Positions 10,458 through 21,984 of a stretch of DNA of 64,000 nucleotides are shown here, piece after piece (positions within the stretch are counted from its first letter, which is position 1; every line of letters starts with the position of its first letter). Origin of the DNA: Favolaschia claudopus (lineage: Eukaryota; Basidiomycota; Agaricomycetes; Agaricales; Mycenaceae); assembly GCA_037176885.1 (NCBI GenBank), contig JAWWNJ010000141.1, positions 496,001-560,000 of the forward strand. The letters are read 5' to 3'. A program made the position numbers and the translations under genes. A model generated the notes under the pieces. The model worked only from the letters and a program-made list of their open reading frames with translations. It ran no database searches and was not told the DNA's origin.

Positions 10458-11187
10458 CAGCTGTTTGCAAAGTTAATGGCACTTCTTGTTTTTTGATGTA
10501 AAGAAAGCATTTGAAACATACTGTCTTGACGTGCTCATATCTCCCTCAATTCTCGTCCAATCCACCCAGTTGATGGCTTGTTTTAAAACGATTAGGCGGC
10601 GCCTCAAGACCCTCGGCACAAGGCCGGCCGGCCGTGCCGTCACTTGATCGCATCATGCCGAGTACACACAGCTTGACTGGAAAGTGGTTCGCTCCGTTCT
10701 CACTCATATTCTGGTGCTATAAAGGGATTATATAATCAGATTTGAGGTCAGAATTGGTCTGCAATCTCACCTTTTGGACAACATGAATCAAACAGCTCGG
10801 CACTGAGAATGATGCTATGGTATGTAATTTCATTTTTACGAAGGCGATTGGTCCTTGCCTTGCATTTTGAAATTGCAAAACTCGTGGTCTATGTTCTGGC
10901 TTCCATAACCATTCAGGTTGAAGTCATTCTGACAAGAAATGAGTAAGTTGTGTCAGTTTGAGTCTTCATATCAACACTGATTAGTTAAAATCAAGGATCG
11001 CGAAACCTTGGAGTTAGAGGGCGACTTTGATATGGGATGAAAGCCCCGGCGATTCGCTTCAAAACGAGCCTACAAACGTGTGAATTGAGCGAGAATTGAG
11101 TGTGAAACAGGCAAAGTAAGTTCGGGTGTTCAAGTTGTTCTTTATTTATAAAATCATCGAAAGTGCCATTAGCTTTGCAAACAGCCG
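10458..11187. mobile_element. non-autonomous element, family I (copy 1)
   Basis: The ends CAGCTGTTTGCAAAGTTAAT and TTAGCTTTGCAAACAGCCG are inverted and TA-flanked. It is 730 bp. A second copy with matching ends and related interior lies at 39513-40251. No transposase is encoded. Confidence 0.82.
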
Positions 11188-11189
11188 TA

Positions 11190-12208
11190 ACTATTCATTG
11201 AGCTCGACTCATCCTCAAGATATACAGAATAATTTTTAAAATTGATATATTCACATCCTGTAGCGACGACAATGGGGTGGATGGGACACAGGAGGAGAGA
11301 GGGAGAGGGCGGCGGGAGAGGAGGGGGCGACATGCATATAATGTAGCCGACACGAAGGAGAGGAAGTGAGACTGGAGGCATACTGTATACAAAGAATGTC
11401 AGTGACGCGGTCATCGGAAACAACTAAACACGCACCCAAACCAAGGCCCGTGGATGACAGCACGCCTACAACCGTGCAAGCCAAAGTATCAGACATCGGT
11501 TGAAGCGTTCAAGGCTTGATAACGCTTGCGATACACTTTTGAGGTTTCTGTTGCGGTGAGACATCTTACAGTTGCATGCTTGATGAGGGTCTTGATGAGA
11601 GTCTTGTCTTGAGAGTTGAAGGCTTGAGGTGCCGTTTGAGGGATTAGATCCTGAGCTTTGTTTCCAAACGAATTGCTTGAGCTTTGAGGCGCAGAACAGC
11701 GAGACGACGTTGAGGGCTTGACGACGTTGAGGGCTTTGAGGACTAGGAGGAGAAGTCTTGAAGTTGAGATAATAGGCCATTGGGACGTCGTCTTTGAAGA
11801 AAGACAGGGTCTTGACGATGCTTCAGGAAGGCGACACTGAGGCGACATGGGGGGAGAGGACAAGAGACATTGGTTCGGATTCCATCACGTGGACATCATC
11901 CCACGCGGTCTTGTCGCGTCGCGTTCAGTCAAATCTCTCGAATTCTTAAAGCACATGAAGAAATAAAATACAACTGAGTCGACACAAAGGAAATGCTACC
12001 CTACTACATCTGAAGGGCATTCAGCAGAGAAGTTACACCATTCATTCTCGTTGTTTGCGCGTTAACGCCACCGGAACCTGCCGACAAGCTACCACTGCCA
12101 GCAGACAACGTTTCCACCTGCGAATCATCAGGGAAGAACTGCTTGTCGAGCTGGAGCGTCTCTATCCCGCAAAATTAAGCTCACCTGCGCGCAGACCAAG
12201 ATGACCCG
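11190..12208. other. no gene supported
   Basis: Minus-strand ORFs of about 80 to 124 codons overlap low-complexity sequence (TTGAGGGCTTGACGACG repeats at 11690-11745) and look spurious. Purine-rich tracts occur at 11285-11330. Confidence 0.4.
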
Positions 12209-12472
12209 ATGGACTCTTCAGAGGATGCTCGCGCCACTACCCCCGACTTCCTCAGGTACTATTCCGATCTCAACCCTGACAATATTCGCCTTTCAACCAC
12301 GGAGGTTCGGGTCATCGCTGCCATTCGCGCGGATAAACACGTAACGGAGAATGAGTGCGCAAGGAGGGAGCAGGAGTGGTATTGCGATGTGTCGAGGATG
12401 CACAACCAGACCGCTCGAATTGCGCTTCTTGAATCTTTGCTCGAGTATCATAGAATTCCGCTTCCTGCTTGA
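12209..12472 (+). CDS. hypothetical protein, 87 residues
   Basis: An uninterrupted ATG-initiated frame encodes a charged, probably helical small protein (TTEVRVIAAIRADKHVTENE; QTARIALLESLLEYH). A short alternative ATG lies at 12201 in another frame. It ends about 110 bp before the 3' end of the large minus-strand transposase-like pseudogene, so the two are convergent. I do not recognise a domain. It could be a passenger gene of that element or an ordinary small gene. Confidence 0.4.
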   Translation: MDSSEDARATTPDFLRYYSDLNPDNIRLSTTEVRVIAAIRADKHVTENECARREQEWYCDVSRMHNQTARIALLESLLEYHRIPLPA

Positions 12473-12581
12473 TTCTTTTTTTTTCTGTTTGTATCTTACA
12501 CTCATTTATATATCAATTCAATATTATCTCTCTACATTTGTTGTCGAAGTGCGTGAAAAGAACCATGAAGTGACAATAATA

Positions 12582-15500
12582 TTAAGAAACAGAGGATGAT
12601 GCAGTTTGTAGCTCAATGATGCGCAAGTCCGCTGGTTTTCCGCCGGCCATTCCACCCCGGGCTGCACCTCTCCCTCTTGCTTTACCCCCACCTCTTCCTC
12701 TTGCTCTTCCTCTACCCGTCTCGGAGGCTCTTGAAGTACCGTCAGCACTGGCATCTGAAAGCGGCTTGTCTGCGTGCGTTGATGCCGCTGCGGCCCTCGC
12801 GACTTCGAACTCACGAAGAACACTTGACATGATGAGAGCTTCAGTGTCGAGGATATCCGAGTCGATGCGGAACGGCTGGAGATTGACGGCGTCGCGCATC
12901 TGACCCGTATTCAGAAGTAAGTCATCTTTTGTACCCGCAGTATGAACAACAACAGGGTGGGTTTGCGATGACTTTTCGCGCTCTTGATAAACGTAGCGGA
13001 AGCCGGTAGCGCCACATTTGTTCTTGTCGCAATTGTGTTGGACGTTCACAGTGCAGAGTATATCCTGTGAAAGTAAGGAAATTAAGTAAATTGTTCATAT
13101 ATGCCGTAGCTCAATCGCTCACCGAGAGCTGTGCCAGCGACCATTTGTCCTCAGAAGAGAGATGTGGCATTCCGTAGCAATTATTCGCCGTTGAGTTCAC
13201 TGCTATGGATTGCAGGAGTATGGCAGAAGGGCGTTGACGCTGAGCTTCAGGAGACCCCTTGATCTGTAGAATTTCAGCAACACGGGCGACAAAGGTTGAG
13301 GCAGGTAAGTCTGGGCGGCGGACTATCACAAATTGGTCTACAGCGCAATAATCGCCGTTCTCCAGGTAAACTGCCCTATTCGTTTGGATCATCGGAGGAG
13401 GTGCTGAATTGGAGGAGGAAAGTGAATTAGGGAGTTTCTTGCCGGCAAGAGTCGCAGAAAATAATCGAGGAGCAGTTTTGTCCGCTACACACAAACCTGG
13501 GTAAGGTGAGTAAATCTATAGACGCTATTCATTTTGACGTGAATTCATACCGCGGGTCTTGTTTTTGGATTTATCGAGCCCAAGGTATTGCGTGATAGTG
13601 GTTGGTGAAGCAACCAGACTTAATGGCCTTCGTGGCGGGTCCGAAGCGCCGAATGTGGCTGGGAAGGTGAAGAAGAATGTGAAATTTGGTTTGTTAAACC
13701 AACGCGTCGTCCAACGCGCAGCACATGCGAGAAAGTGGTCGATTTCGGCTGTAAGCAGAGCCTGTCATTGAAATAAGTTGCGGTGGACAGTGATAAAGGT
13801 AAAGGAGTTGAGCTCACAATGTGTGCGTCGATGTCCTTAATCTGCGGCTGCCAGATCAATGGTATCAACTTGGAGAGGGCGACCCAAGTTGCGAGGCATT
13901 CGGGAGAAACTAGATCGTAAACAACAAATGGTGCGGCTTGGGCAATAGCACGGAAGTCCCTTCCTGTCAGCGAGCCAGAGTATTGAACCAGAGTGTGCGG
14001 TGCAAGAGGTGAGATTCTAAGCCCTTGGACGTCGAAAGGGTTTCAAGCAATTTTTTTTGTTCTTCTTTGTTCTTCAATTAATTCTGGACAAGATCGCGCC
14101 ACATGTATTTGACGAATCCCAGCAAAATAACGTGGAGAATTTCAACGGGGGTGTCTTGGTGTGGGTTCAACGTTCAAGCCTATTTGTTGTGTCCGTGTGA
14201 ATATTTGTGTCGCCGTTCCGATTACACACCTTTGATACGCCAAACGGGACTCGTTGTATTCGGCGGCAGGCTACGGACCTTGGCATCCAACGCCTCTTGC
14301 TTTGCTTTCGGTCCTCGCTTGCCCTTGTACTCGCAGTTACCAAAAGTAACCGAAATCGGGGGTTTTTCCCAGAAATTACGATGGTAAGAGAACTTTGAGC
14401 AATGAAGGGTTCATTCACAGAGTGCCTGCTACAACTTTCATGATATAAAGTTGGGGTAAGCTATCACACAGTGGGTGAATAAATTAATCTTCGAAATACC
14501 ATTAATTTGGCAGTGTTTGCCTTTTTTGGAACACAGTCACCAGGATTTCAGGTGGGTGAGTACCTCATAAATAGGTTTACTATCTCATGACCTTGTACTT
14601 GAGAACTCAGAGTTTGCTGGGCTATCCTCATCCTTCAATGCGGGTACTAAAACAGAGCAAGAAAATGATGATTTAACACATAAATAAACAAACATAGAAA
14701 ATCAGCACAGGGAAAGCTCAATAACTTCGACGCGTGTTATGTGAAATAGCATATGCCCATTCCCCCTCTATCCCACCAGTTGAACCAACTGCTAACTGTA
14801 TTAGCTGGTCGCAGGCAAGGCATTTCTAAATTCGGTTACTTTTGGTAATGCCGAGTACGACTCGAATAATTTCTCAAGAAAGACGAGTTGGAACGTGTCC
14901 TTGATACCGGACGCGGTGCGCATTTCCTTGACTTTTGTTTTGGTGTTCACCGTACAAGCTTTCTCAAAATAAGAGCGAAGGGTCGTTGTCGTCTCCTCTT
15001 TGGTTCGCAATTTTCCAATCTATTGGCTGTGGTCAGTACACATTCCGGGGCTTGAAGCGAACGCAACCTTGACAAACGATTTTGCGCGGGACATCATCTG
15101 CTCTAGTGTCTCTTTGACCCGTTTCCTCGACTTTTTGGCTTTACTAGTCTCACTTCCAGCATCGCTGCCAACTGGACTATTGACTTGCGGACTACCTGGA
15201 CTACCCGGTTCCTGCTGCATGGGTGTGTGTGGCTGAGAGGTTTCCCCATCGCTCTCAGTGGGATCCTGGTGTTGGGGGCGAGATGCAGTGGGTTCTTCTT
15301 CGTCCAATGCGTCGCTCCCTTTCACCCAACACGCTCTACAAAACAGTTTGCCACGCAGGCCGATGTGACAGGCAAACTCGCTCTGCATGGGATTATCCCC
15401 AAGTAGAGCAAGTACCGCGGGGATGACAAGGATAAGCTCGTTCTCCTGGCTATCCCAGGCCCAGATACCCTTTTCTTCACTCTCTCTGTGCCCCATTCAG

Positions 15501-17200
15501 AGATCTGGTAGTGGACTATTGAACAGAAGACTTACTCAAGCTGATCCAATATCCCATCCAACATCTCGAGCGGCGGTGCTATATTCGAGGTACAGAGAAA
15601 ATGTATGTTGAATTCCTTTGCTGCTTGTTCGCGCGAAAGTCCAGCAGGTGTGAAAAGGAAACTGTTGTGCTCATTCCACTTCTTTGACAGATTTCCGGAG
15701 GTATCGTCACAGTACATCCAAATCTGGAAAGCAACAACGCGAGATCCCTTTGCACGCTCTCTCCACGCGTTACCAATGCTCGGGTCAGTCAGTGTCCATG
15801 GGCTGATTGTTGTGGCTTCCGGATCCCAAAAATCTGGAAAATAGGCGATGAAGAGTGTGTTTCGAGACGACGAGAAGACACACCTCGAATTTGGGAAGGG
15901 TCTGGATGGCCGTACAAGCGAAAATCTTTTTGAAGATCTGGTAGGTTCTTCATCAAATTATACTGCGACACTTCCGTTTCCTGCTTCAGTACTCTCCAAT
16001 ATCTTCCCGCATCACTCGTAACTGCCGTCATGGCCCAACACTTGGCAAAGAGAATATTTCCCCGCATGAACCATCGAAACGGCATGCAAAAAGTGCCATC
16101 TCGCAGCATCGCTGGCTCGTGTATATGGTAATCCTGCTTTCCGATACGGACCATTGGGGTTGTTTTTTCCGAAGGCAGTTCCTCAAGCCAGCGTTTCCCT
16201 TGTCGTGCTTCTTCTAGCACTTTTCCGCTATCCTCGGGATAAAACTGCAGGTGAGGCCGTACTTTTGGATTCGACATTTCCTGTGTCAATACTCAGTGAA
16301 GGTGAAGTCGTTTGACATCCACAGACTGGACCCCTTACCTGGGCAATAATTTGGGCAAGGCCATTGACATAGTACTTGTGTCTTAATGCACCGTTGTATG
16401 GAATGCTCTCAATGCCGCATATAGTTTGAAGCATCACATTTAATTCTTGCATCGCTTTCACGGAGGGGACATCGTCAACGTTGTTAACCTTGAGAAGCCA
16501 TATAAACAAGTCGAGCTGGCGATGCGAGAAAACGGATCTCGGCAGGTGCATGAGGACATCGAGTGTGCAAGTCTGAAATCATTATAAGCTCTGCAAGATT
16601 CAAACGAGGAATGCGCACGATTCGGTCTGGCCACGGGTACCACTGGCGGGAACTGTCAACATTGTTTGAGGTCCGGGCGCGTTTCCGTCCATGCCCATTT
16701 TCGTCCTCGTCATCCACTAAATCGGTCAGATTGATACAGCGACCGATAAAATCCTACTTGCCTGCAACAATTGGTTCTTGAACTTGATTCAATTCGTCTT
16801 CAATATCCGATCTCTCGTCTTGTTCATCGTCGGAGACCGGCTCTGCGTCAAGATATTCAAGGAGTTTGTGCGCCATCTCGGCAATTGCCTGTGAGTCGAG
16901 GGAGGTTTCTAATTCTGTGTTTTCCGACAAACCCCAATCAACTAATCTCGGCGGGGAGGGCGGCGGAGAAGACTCTTGGTAGGTGTTTGTCGTGGTAAAC
17001 CCTGCCGGAGCTGCTAAAGATTCCAGTAGACTGCGTGTTCCATCCGCCACAAAAGCCTGGAGCGGCGGAGCTAGCGGGGGTGCCAATGGGTTCAACGGTG
17101 TCTCGGTCTGGTCTTGCTGGTAAAATCTCAATGCATCAATGTGATCTTGCGTTGCCTCATGAGCTGTGAGCCGACGAAGTCAGCGATAGCCAATTGTGCC
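12582..17200 (-). pseudogene. large multi-exon transposase-like protein, broken
   Basis: Minus-strand blocks in order: FYQQDQTETPL (about 17125), an acidic stretch, LDVLMHLPRSVFSHRQLDLF, VNNVDDVPSVKAM, CGIESIPYNGALRHKYYVNG, HIHEPAMLRDGTF, then DPSIGNAWRERAKGSRVVAF, YCDDTSGNLSKKWNEHNSF, LAPPLEMLDGILDQLE, LLGDNPMQSEFACHIGLRGK with FCRACW, FLEKLFESY, LNPHQDTPVEILHVILLGFV, YSGSLTGRDFRAIAQAAPF, IPLIWQPQIKDI, YLGLDKSKNK and DILCTVNVQHNCD. The DDTSGN and CRxCW features recall Tnp2-like (CACTA) transposases, but the class is my inference. Lesions are a TAA at 14078-14080, frameshifts near 16560 and 13690, a MITE at 14330-14855, and loss of the segment I expect between the metal-ligand-like part and LVASPTT. 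Several introns are GT-AG; one near 16760 looks GC-AG. Confidence 0.68.
14330..14855. mobile_element. MITE, family O, inside a coding exon
   Basis: The ends CTCGCAGTTACCAAAAGTAA and TTACTTTTGGTAATGCCGAG are inverted and TA-flanked (14328-14329, 14856-14857). Excising it with one TA joins FLEKLFESY directly to KGKRGPKAKQEALDA in one frame, which confirms both boundaries. Confidence 0.9.
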
Positions 17201-17427
17201 TTGTGCAGTCTGTACTCGCTCTCAAACTATGTCGGTTGGTTTTCTGTCAATAATATGTTTGGTAACCTATGACTGTGTCTCACACTGAGGATCAGGTTCA
17301 GCTCTGGCGGCCATACCGATGTCGAGAAAACAGACAAGTGCAAAATAGGGGTGGATTCGCCGGCGATCAGTCTGTGCTATCCAAAAAGAGAAATGTTGAT
17401 GGGAACTTGAAAATTCTTTTGCGGTTA
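17201..17427. other. upstream of the broken transposase gene
   Basis: An acceptor-like GCTCACAG lies near 17165 on the minus strand, so the 5' exon of the neighbouring pseudogene should lie here. I cannot identify it. Confidence 0.3.
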
Positions 17428-17593
17428 CAGTCGAAGCTGTCATAACCCATAGCTCCCATAACCCATAATCTCCCTTAACCCATACATTTTGGGGGGTTTT
17501 TGACCGGTTTTTGGCTGAGATAACCCATAAACCTATCATATCCCATAGCTTTTTGGCCCTACCGAGGGCTATGGGTTATGACAGCTTCGACTG
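17428..17593. mobile_element. MITE, family Q (copy 1)
   Basis: The ends CAGTCGAAGCTGTCATAACC and its inverse are TA-flanked. It is 166 bp and rich in repeated CCCATAACCCATA words. A rearranged double copy is at 61848-62127. The stretch 17600-17975 holds nothing recognised. Confidence 0.88.
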
Positions 17594-17976
17594 TACATGG
17601 GGCCCCGGAAAAATAATCTGGCCCTATAGAATATCTTATATCTGCCTCGAAAACACACTCCGACCGAACTGGGTGGCTACTGTGGCCCATGAGTGAGAAC
17701 AAAAGTCCGGTTGCCAATTTTACCATCAAACGGAGTTCAGAAATGGAATCTAGACGAAAATCTAAGACTTTCCATAGGACCAGATTTCCCGAAAGGCTTA
17801 TGAGTGCGCCGTGAATCGTGTCGACAATTTTCGGCTGGATTGCTATTTTCGGCACACGGTTTCCCGTGCGGGTTGACTCTCTCGTTGCAGGAAATGGCTC
17901 AAACCAACTGTATTGGCCCTAACACATTCACGATTTCAGCCCCTGGTCAAGTGGGATGTTATTTAGCCTCCGCTTA

Positions 17977-18266
17977 CAGCTGTTCCGGAATACCTTGGCA
18001 TGTTCACATTTTTTTTTTGCACACTTTGCACTTTTGATCGAGGTGATATGATGCACCATTTATGGAAATTTGGGCCGAATGCCGCTGTTCTCTCATTTTC
18101 CGAGGCCTTCTCCCCGTTCATAGCCGGTGCGTAGCCGCTGGGCTGCCGCTGCCAGGCGTCGCTAGCCGAGGTGATCCTTTCCTTTAAGGTGCATCATATC
18201 AGTCCATCAAATGTGCGAGTTTCGTGCAAAAAAATGTGAACATGCCAAAGTATTCCGGAACAGCTG
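17977..18266. mobile_element. MITE, family N
   Basis: The ends CAGCTGTTCCGGAATAC and GTATTCCGGAACAGCTG are inverted and TA-flanked. The inverted match continues inward for about 80 bp. It is 290 bp and non-coding. Confidence 0.85.
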
Positions 18267-18774
18267 TAACTTCAATTTCAAGTTCGACACAAAATTCGTG
18301 TATTACATCAGACACGATCAGCTTTTGAACAGAATCCATCGGCCAGTTGACCCCCAGGACAACTTTCATCAGTTTAGCCCAAAGTTTATTGGGCGTCTGG
18401 CCGTGTACCACCCGTTCTGATGCTTTGATGGTATTTTGTGACCATGAGAACACAGGGTCCTGGGGGGTTAGGGTTTGCCGTTCGGTCTTTTGGATTGCCC
18501 AAGGATTGCCGCTGCCTTTTCTGAAGAACCGGCGGCGGTCCGCCGCTGGATCCGGATCGCCGTAAAACCTTTTATTTTTTTAGACCGTCGTCGGCACAGC
18601 GAACCTGGAGCCAACACGCTTCAAGTTTGGAATTGTCGTGGACAAATGGAGTTGCCGCCAACAATTCTCTGCCGACGGCTGTATGCCGGGAGACCGATCT
18701 GCATCAAAGTCACTTTCCACAGTCAAACCCAGAACTCCAAGCACTCCCATATCCCGAATTCAGGTTCCGGAAAG
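18267..18774. other. no gene supported
   Basis: Short overlapping ORFs only. The sequence just left of 18775 and right of 20461 was contiguous before the element at 18782 inserted. Confidence 0.35.
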
Positions 18775-18781
18775 GTGATCT

Positions 18782-20454
18782 TATGGTAACGATTAGCGTT
18801 CTGCTCTGCTGAGCAGCGTTCTGCTCTCTGATCCGCTGATGCCGTCTGATTTATTGTACGATACCTTGTTTCCGACCCCAGGCACCTTAGTTGCATGGGT
18901 GATTCAGGATATCTGTTAGATAAAGCAAATAAAACGTGTTACCATAGCTATCTGACATTTTCGATGCTGTTTTCTGTACTCACACAAGTACTATGTATCC
19001 CAAAATATTTGGAATCCGGTAAGTAAGTCAGATCCACTGCCTTTCACAAAAAATGATGCTCGCGTAAAGTATGTCCTTATTGTCGTGCATATGATACTAT
19101 AAACTGCCCAAAATTCTGTTGAAGTAAGAACGTTCCTGAGATTATTGCGACGTAGGGAACCTCGTTGCAATTCGGTAGGGTACAGCGATGTAAGTACAAG
19201 ATTATATATCTTTTCCATTATCTCGGCTGTGTAACAGCAACATCCCGCAGATTACTACGAATGCGTCACTAGCTGTGAGCTCGCAACAGCTTGCACAGCT
19301 ACGAGTAATTCCAACAAACTCCTCATACATGCTACAAGTTAAGGCAAGTCGAGATCTACACTCATATTTATACAACATGCCGAAGCCGCTGTATGGGTAT
19401 ACAGGTGCTCTCGGAAACTACTCCAACTTGGACAATACACCGTGGTCTCGGTCGCTACCTGCCGCCCACCACCCTATCTTCCCTCAAGCTCACTCAGCCC
19501 AACCACTGCAATTGGACCAATTGAACACTAGGGACTCCGAATCGGACGACCCTTCTGCTACTACCAATTTTTCAACCCCTTGTTCAATTGGCCAGACACT
19601 AGTACTGGCAATGTCTCCGGACCTTGCTTCAGTCTCATCTCAGATGTAAGGCGCTAAAAGGAAACCATCATAATAACAGTTTCAGATTTGAAGGAAAATT
19701 GTCCGCAAGCACTCGAGAGAGATAGAGATTAGACAGAGACTTTCGGGCTTCAAGTTGGGTTAATAATCCAATACTATCATTTTCGGATGACCTCGCTGCT
19801 CCCATCATTCCGAAAGTCTCCGAGCTTCAAGTGCTTAGTTCCACGGTTTTGATTTCTTACAGACTCGGAGTAGCACAAGTACCTGTGCAGTGTCGTTTGT
19901 TGTTGGGCATGAGTGCTGGGTGAAAATTCATACTGCCAGAACATCCGAGTCGGTATCAAAAGGTATATCATTCGTTATGCATCAAGGTTGAGCTTGGGTA
20001 CAGCAAGACTAGTAGTAATGGGATCATAAAACAGCTTGAACCACTAAGCTCCAGTAAACACAGACTAGAAAAAACAATATTAGCAGTCCCGGGGAGAATT
20101 AATTGCCCCAGGATCAATACTGATTCACTAGGTCAAGAGGAGATTTATTTCACGAGAGTAATGGAAGACTCCGAATAGAACACAGTCTAAGTAACCTCAG
20201 ATCGTATTCACAGAGAGGGCAACTATTATAGAGAAAGCAATTGATATCATAAAGCTCTTGCATCTCAGTTCCCAGAAATCCAGCAATCCATGTTAGGATG
20301 AAATAAAAGAGCAGTTTGACGAACTGACAGTCCGAATTGGGGTGTAGATGAGAGTACATATGTAGCTGGGGTCCTGATAAGATACCCGAAGCTTAGATCA
20401 GACGGCATCAGCGGATCAGAGAGCAGAACGCCCAGAACGCTAATCGTTACCATA
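18782..20454. mobile_element. 1.67-kb TIR element, family M
   Basis: The termini TATGGTAACGATTAGCG and the inverse match perfectly, and inverted similarity resumes inward (ATCCGCTGATGCCGTCTGAT). The flanks carry an exact direct repeat GTGATCT (18775-18781, 20455-20461). The interior has one plus-strand ORF of about 124 codons at 19275-19649 without a recognised domain and no transposase. A duplication of about 7 to 9 bp suggests a hAT- or MULE-type mobilising enzyme. The superfamily is unassigned. Confidence 0.75.
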
Positions 20455-20461
20455 GTGATCT

Positions 20462-20814
20462 ACATTTTGGCGTGGTTGCCGCTAAAATGCGGCCATCATC
20501 TCGGCTTCCGCGTTGCCGTGTCACGGCATTGATCAATAACACGATCTTGTGTCCTTTCGGTGTGAGGACCACCAGCATCCAACGGTGCTATCCCCTGCAT
20601 TCTTTCTAGCACTGCCCTCGTGCAACCTGTTGCCGTTGCCTTCACTCAGTCCGACCGTCAGCTCGGAGTTTGTCCCAACTTCAAACAACTTGTTGCGCCC
20701 AGGGAGCCAGGCTACGGCCTTGGGGCAAGGGGGAACAAAGATACTTAAGAAAAAGACACATCACCTACAAAAGTTTTTTTCCGGAGGGTCAGTCGACCCC
20801 CCCTCTGAACCACC
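20462..20814. other. upstream region of the F-box-like gene
   Basis: No ORF of note. Pyrimidine-rich sequence precedes the ATG at 20815. Confidence 0.35.
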
Positions 20815-21980
20815 ATGTCCAATGCCTCCACCGTTGCCAAGCTGATCGAGCAAATTCAAGCGCTTTCAGCCACGATAGAAGTACAAAAAGGATTACTTTT
20901 TGATTGGGAACAAAGGTGGAGTAACGCTCGAATGACCCTGAATTCCTACCTCGATCCAATGGCCCGTTTGCCAGTGGAGAAGTCGAAGATATTTCTTGAT
21001 GTCGAGCCGGGAACCGCCGACAAAGTACCGCATCCACTAGCGGCACCAATGGTCTTCCTTTCTATCTCCCGGCTTTGGCATGCCGTCGCCATTGCCACCC
21101 CTCGTTTGTGGACTGCATTGAAGATAGAGTTGCTGCCGCGTAGGGTTGGTTACATAAAGCTTTGCAATCTCTGGATCCAGCGCGCTCGGCGTCTTCCATT
21201 GCTGCTCGCTCTTGAAGGAGATCGAGGACTGCTGCAACTCGATGCCGACACTCAGGACTTGGTGACCCGCCATCGAGATGTGCTGGACAGTTTAGATATA
21301 GGACTATCCGTCAGGCGACGGGAGACTTCATTTTCGCCGCGCCGGATCCTTGTCCGAGGACCGTTTCCAGCGCTACGGACCCTTCGAGTTCACGCGGATG
21401 AGGGAATTTCTGTCCCGAAGGTGGAGGAGTGGCTCGATCTATTAATTGCGGCTCCCGAACTAATAACGTGCGAATTGATTTCCTTCCTTGCTCGCTCCTC
21501 GCCGCCCTTACGCTCGTTGTCCCTGGTCTTCAATGAACGATGGCCGACACAGTTCATGAGTGCGATGTTCAGGTCAATGCCTACCCTCACGAAATTGGAA
21601 ATTGTCAGGGCATCCTGGAGCAATCCCCAGTTTGTGCTTACGCTATTGACGGCGGCGCAGGATGGTGCTCTTCCTCACCTTCACACCCTCAAGGTCGTCA
21701 TGCACGCTGTCCGGCCGTACAAAATCGATTACCTACCTACAACTGTCGAGCATTCTCCGCAGTCGGCTCACGACTCAACAAACATCGCTTGCAGTTTTTC
21801 AATTTTGCTTTCCATCTGAAGATGCTAAAATCACTTGAGACTCGCTGAATGAACAGGCTCTGGAAACATTTCGTCAACTAGGGCTAGACATACATATAGG
21901 ACCCAAAGGGCAACACTTGATAAACACCCTCAAATCGCGAACACCATTGGCGAAGATACGTCGGCTAGTGTTCGATCAAT
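20815..21980 (+). CDS. F-box-like protein, possibly truncated
   Basis: The ATG at 20815 is preceded by ACC (good context). The N-terminus has a short coiled region (AKLIEQIQALSATIEVQKG) and the F-box-like core LPVEKSKIFLDV, FLSISRLWHAVAIATPRLWT. Leucine-rich strands follow (FPALRTLRVHAD, LRSLSLVFNERW, MPTLTKLEIVRASW, LPHLHTLKV). This is the common agaricomycete F-box layout for ubiquitin-ligase substrate adaptors. The frame closes at 21819. A related downstream segment (ETFRQLGLDIHIGPKG) lies in another frame to about 21980, so either an intron or a frameshift separates the C-terminus. The F-box core seems shortened between VEKS and VFLSI. Confidence 0.55.
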
Positions 21981-21984
21981 AGAA

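Noticed and set aside
11466..11863. Minus-strand serine-rich ORFs of 104 and 124 codons
   Set aside because: Composition follows local CTTGAGG/GACGACG repeats; likely chance.
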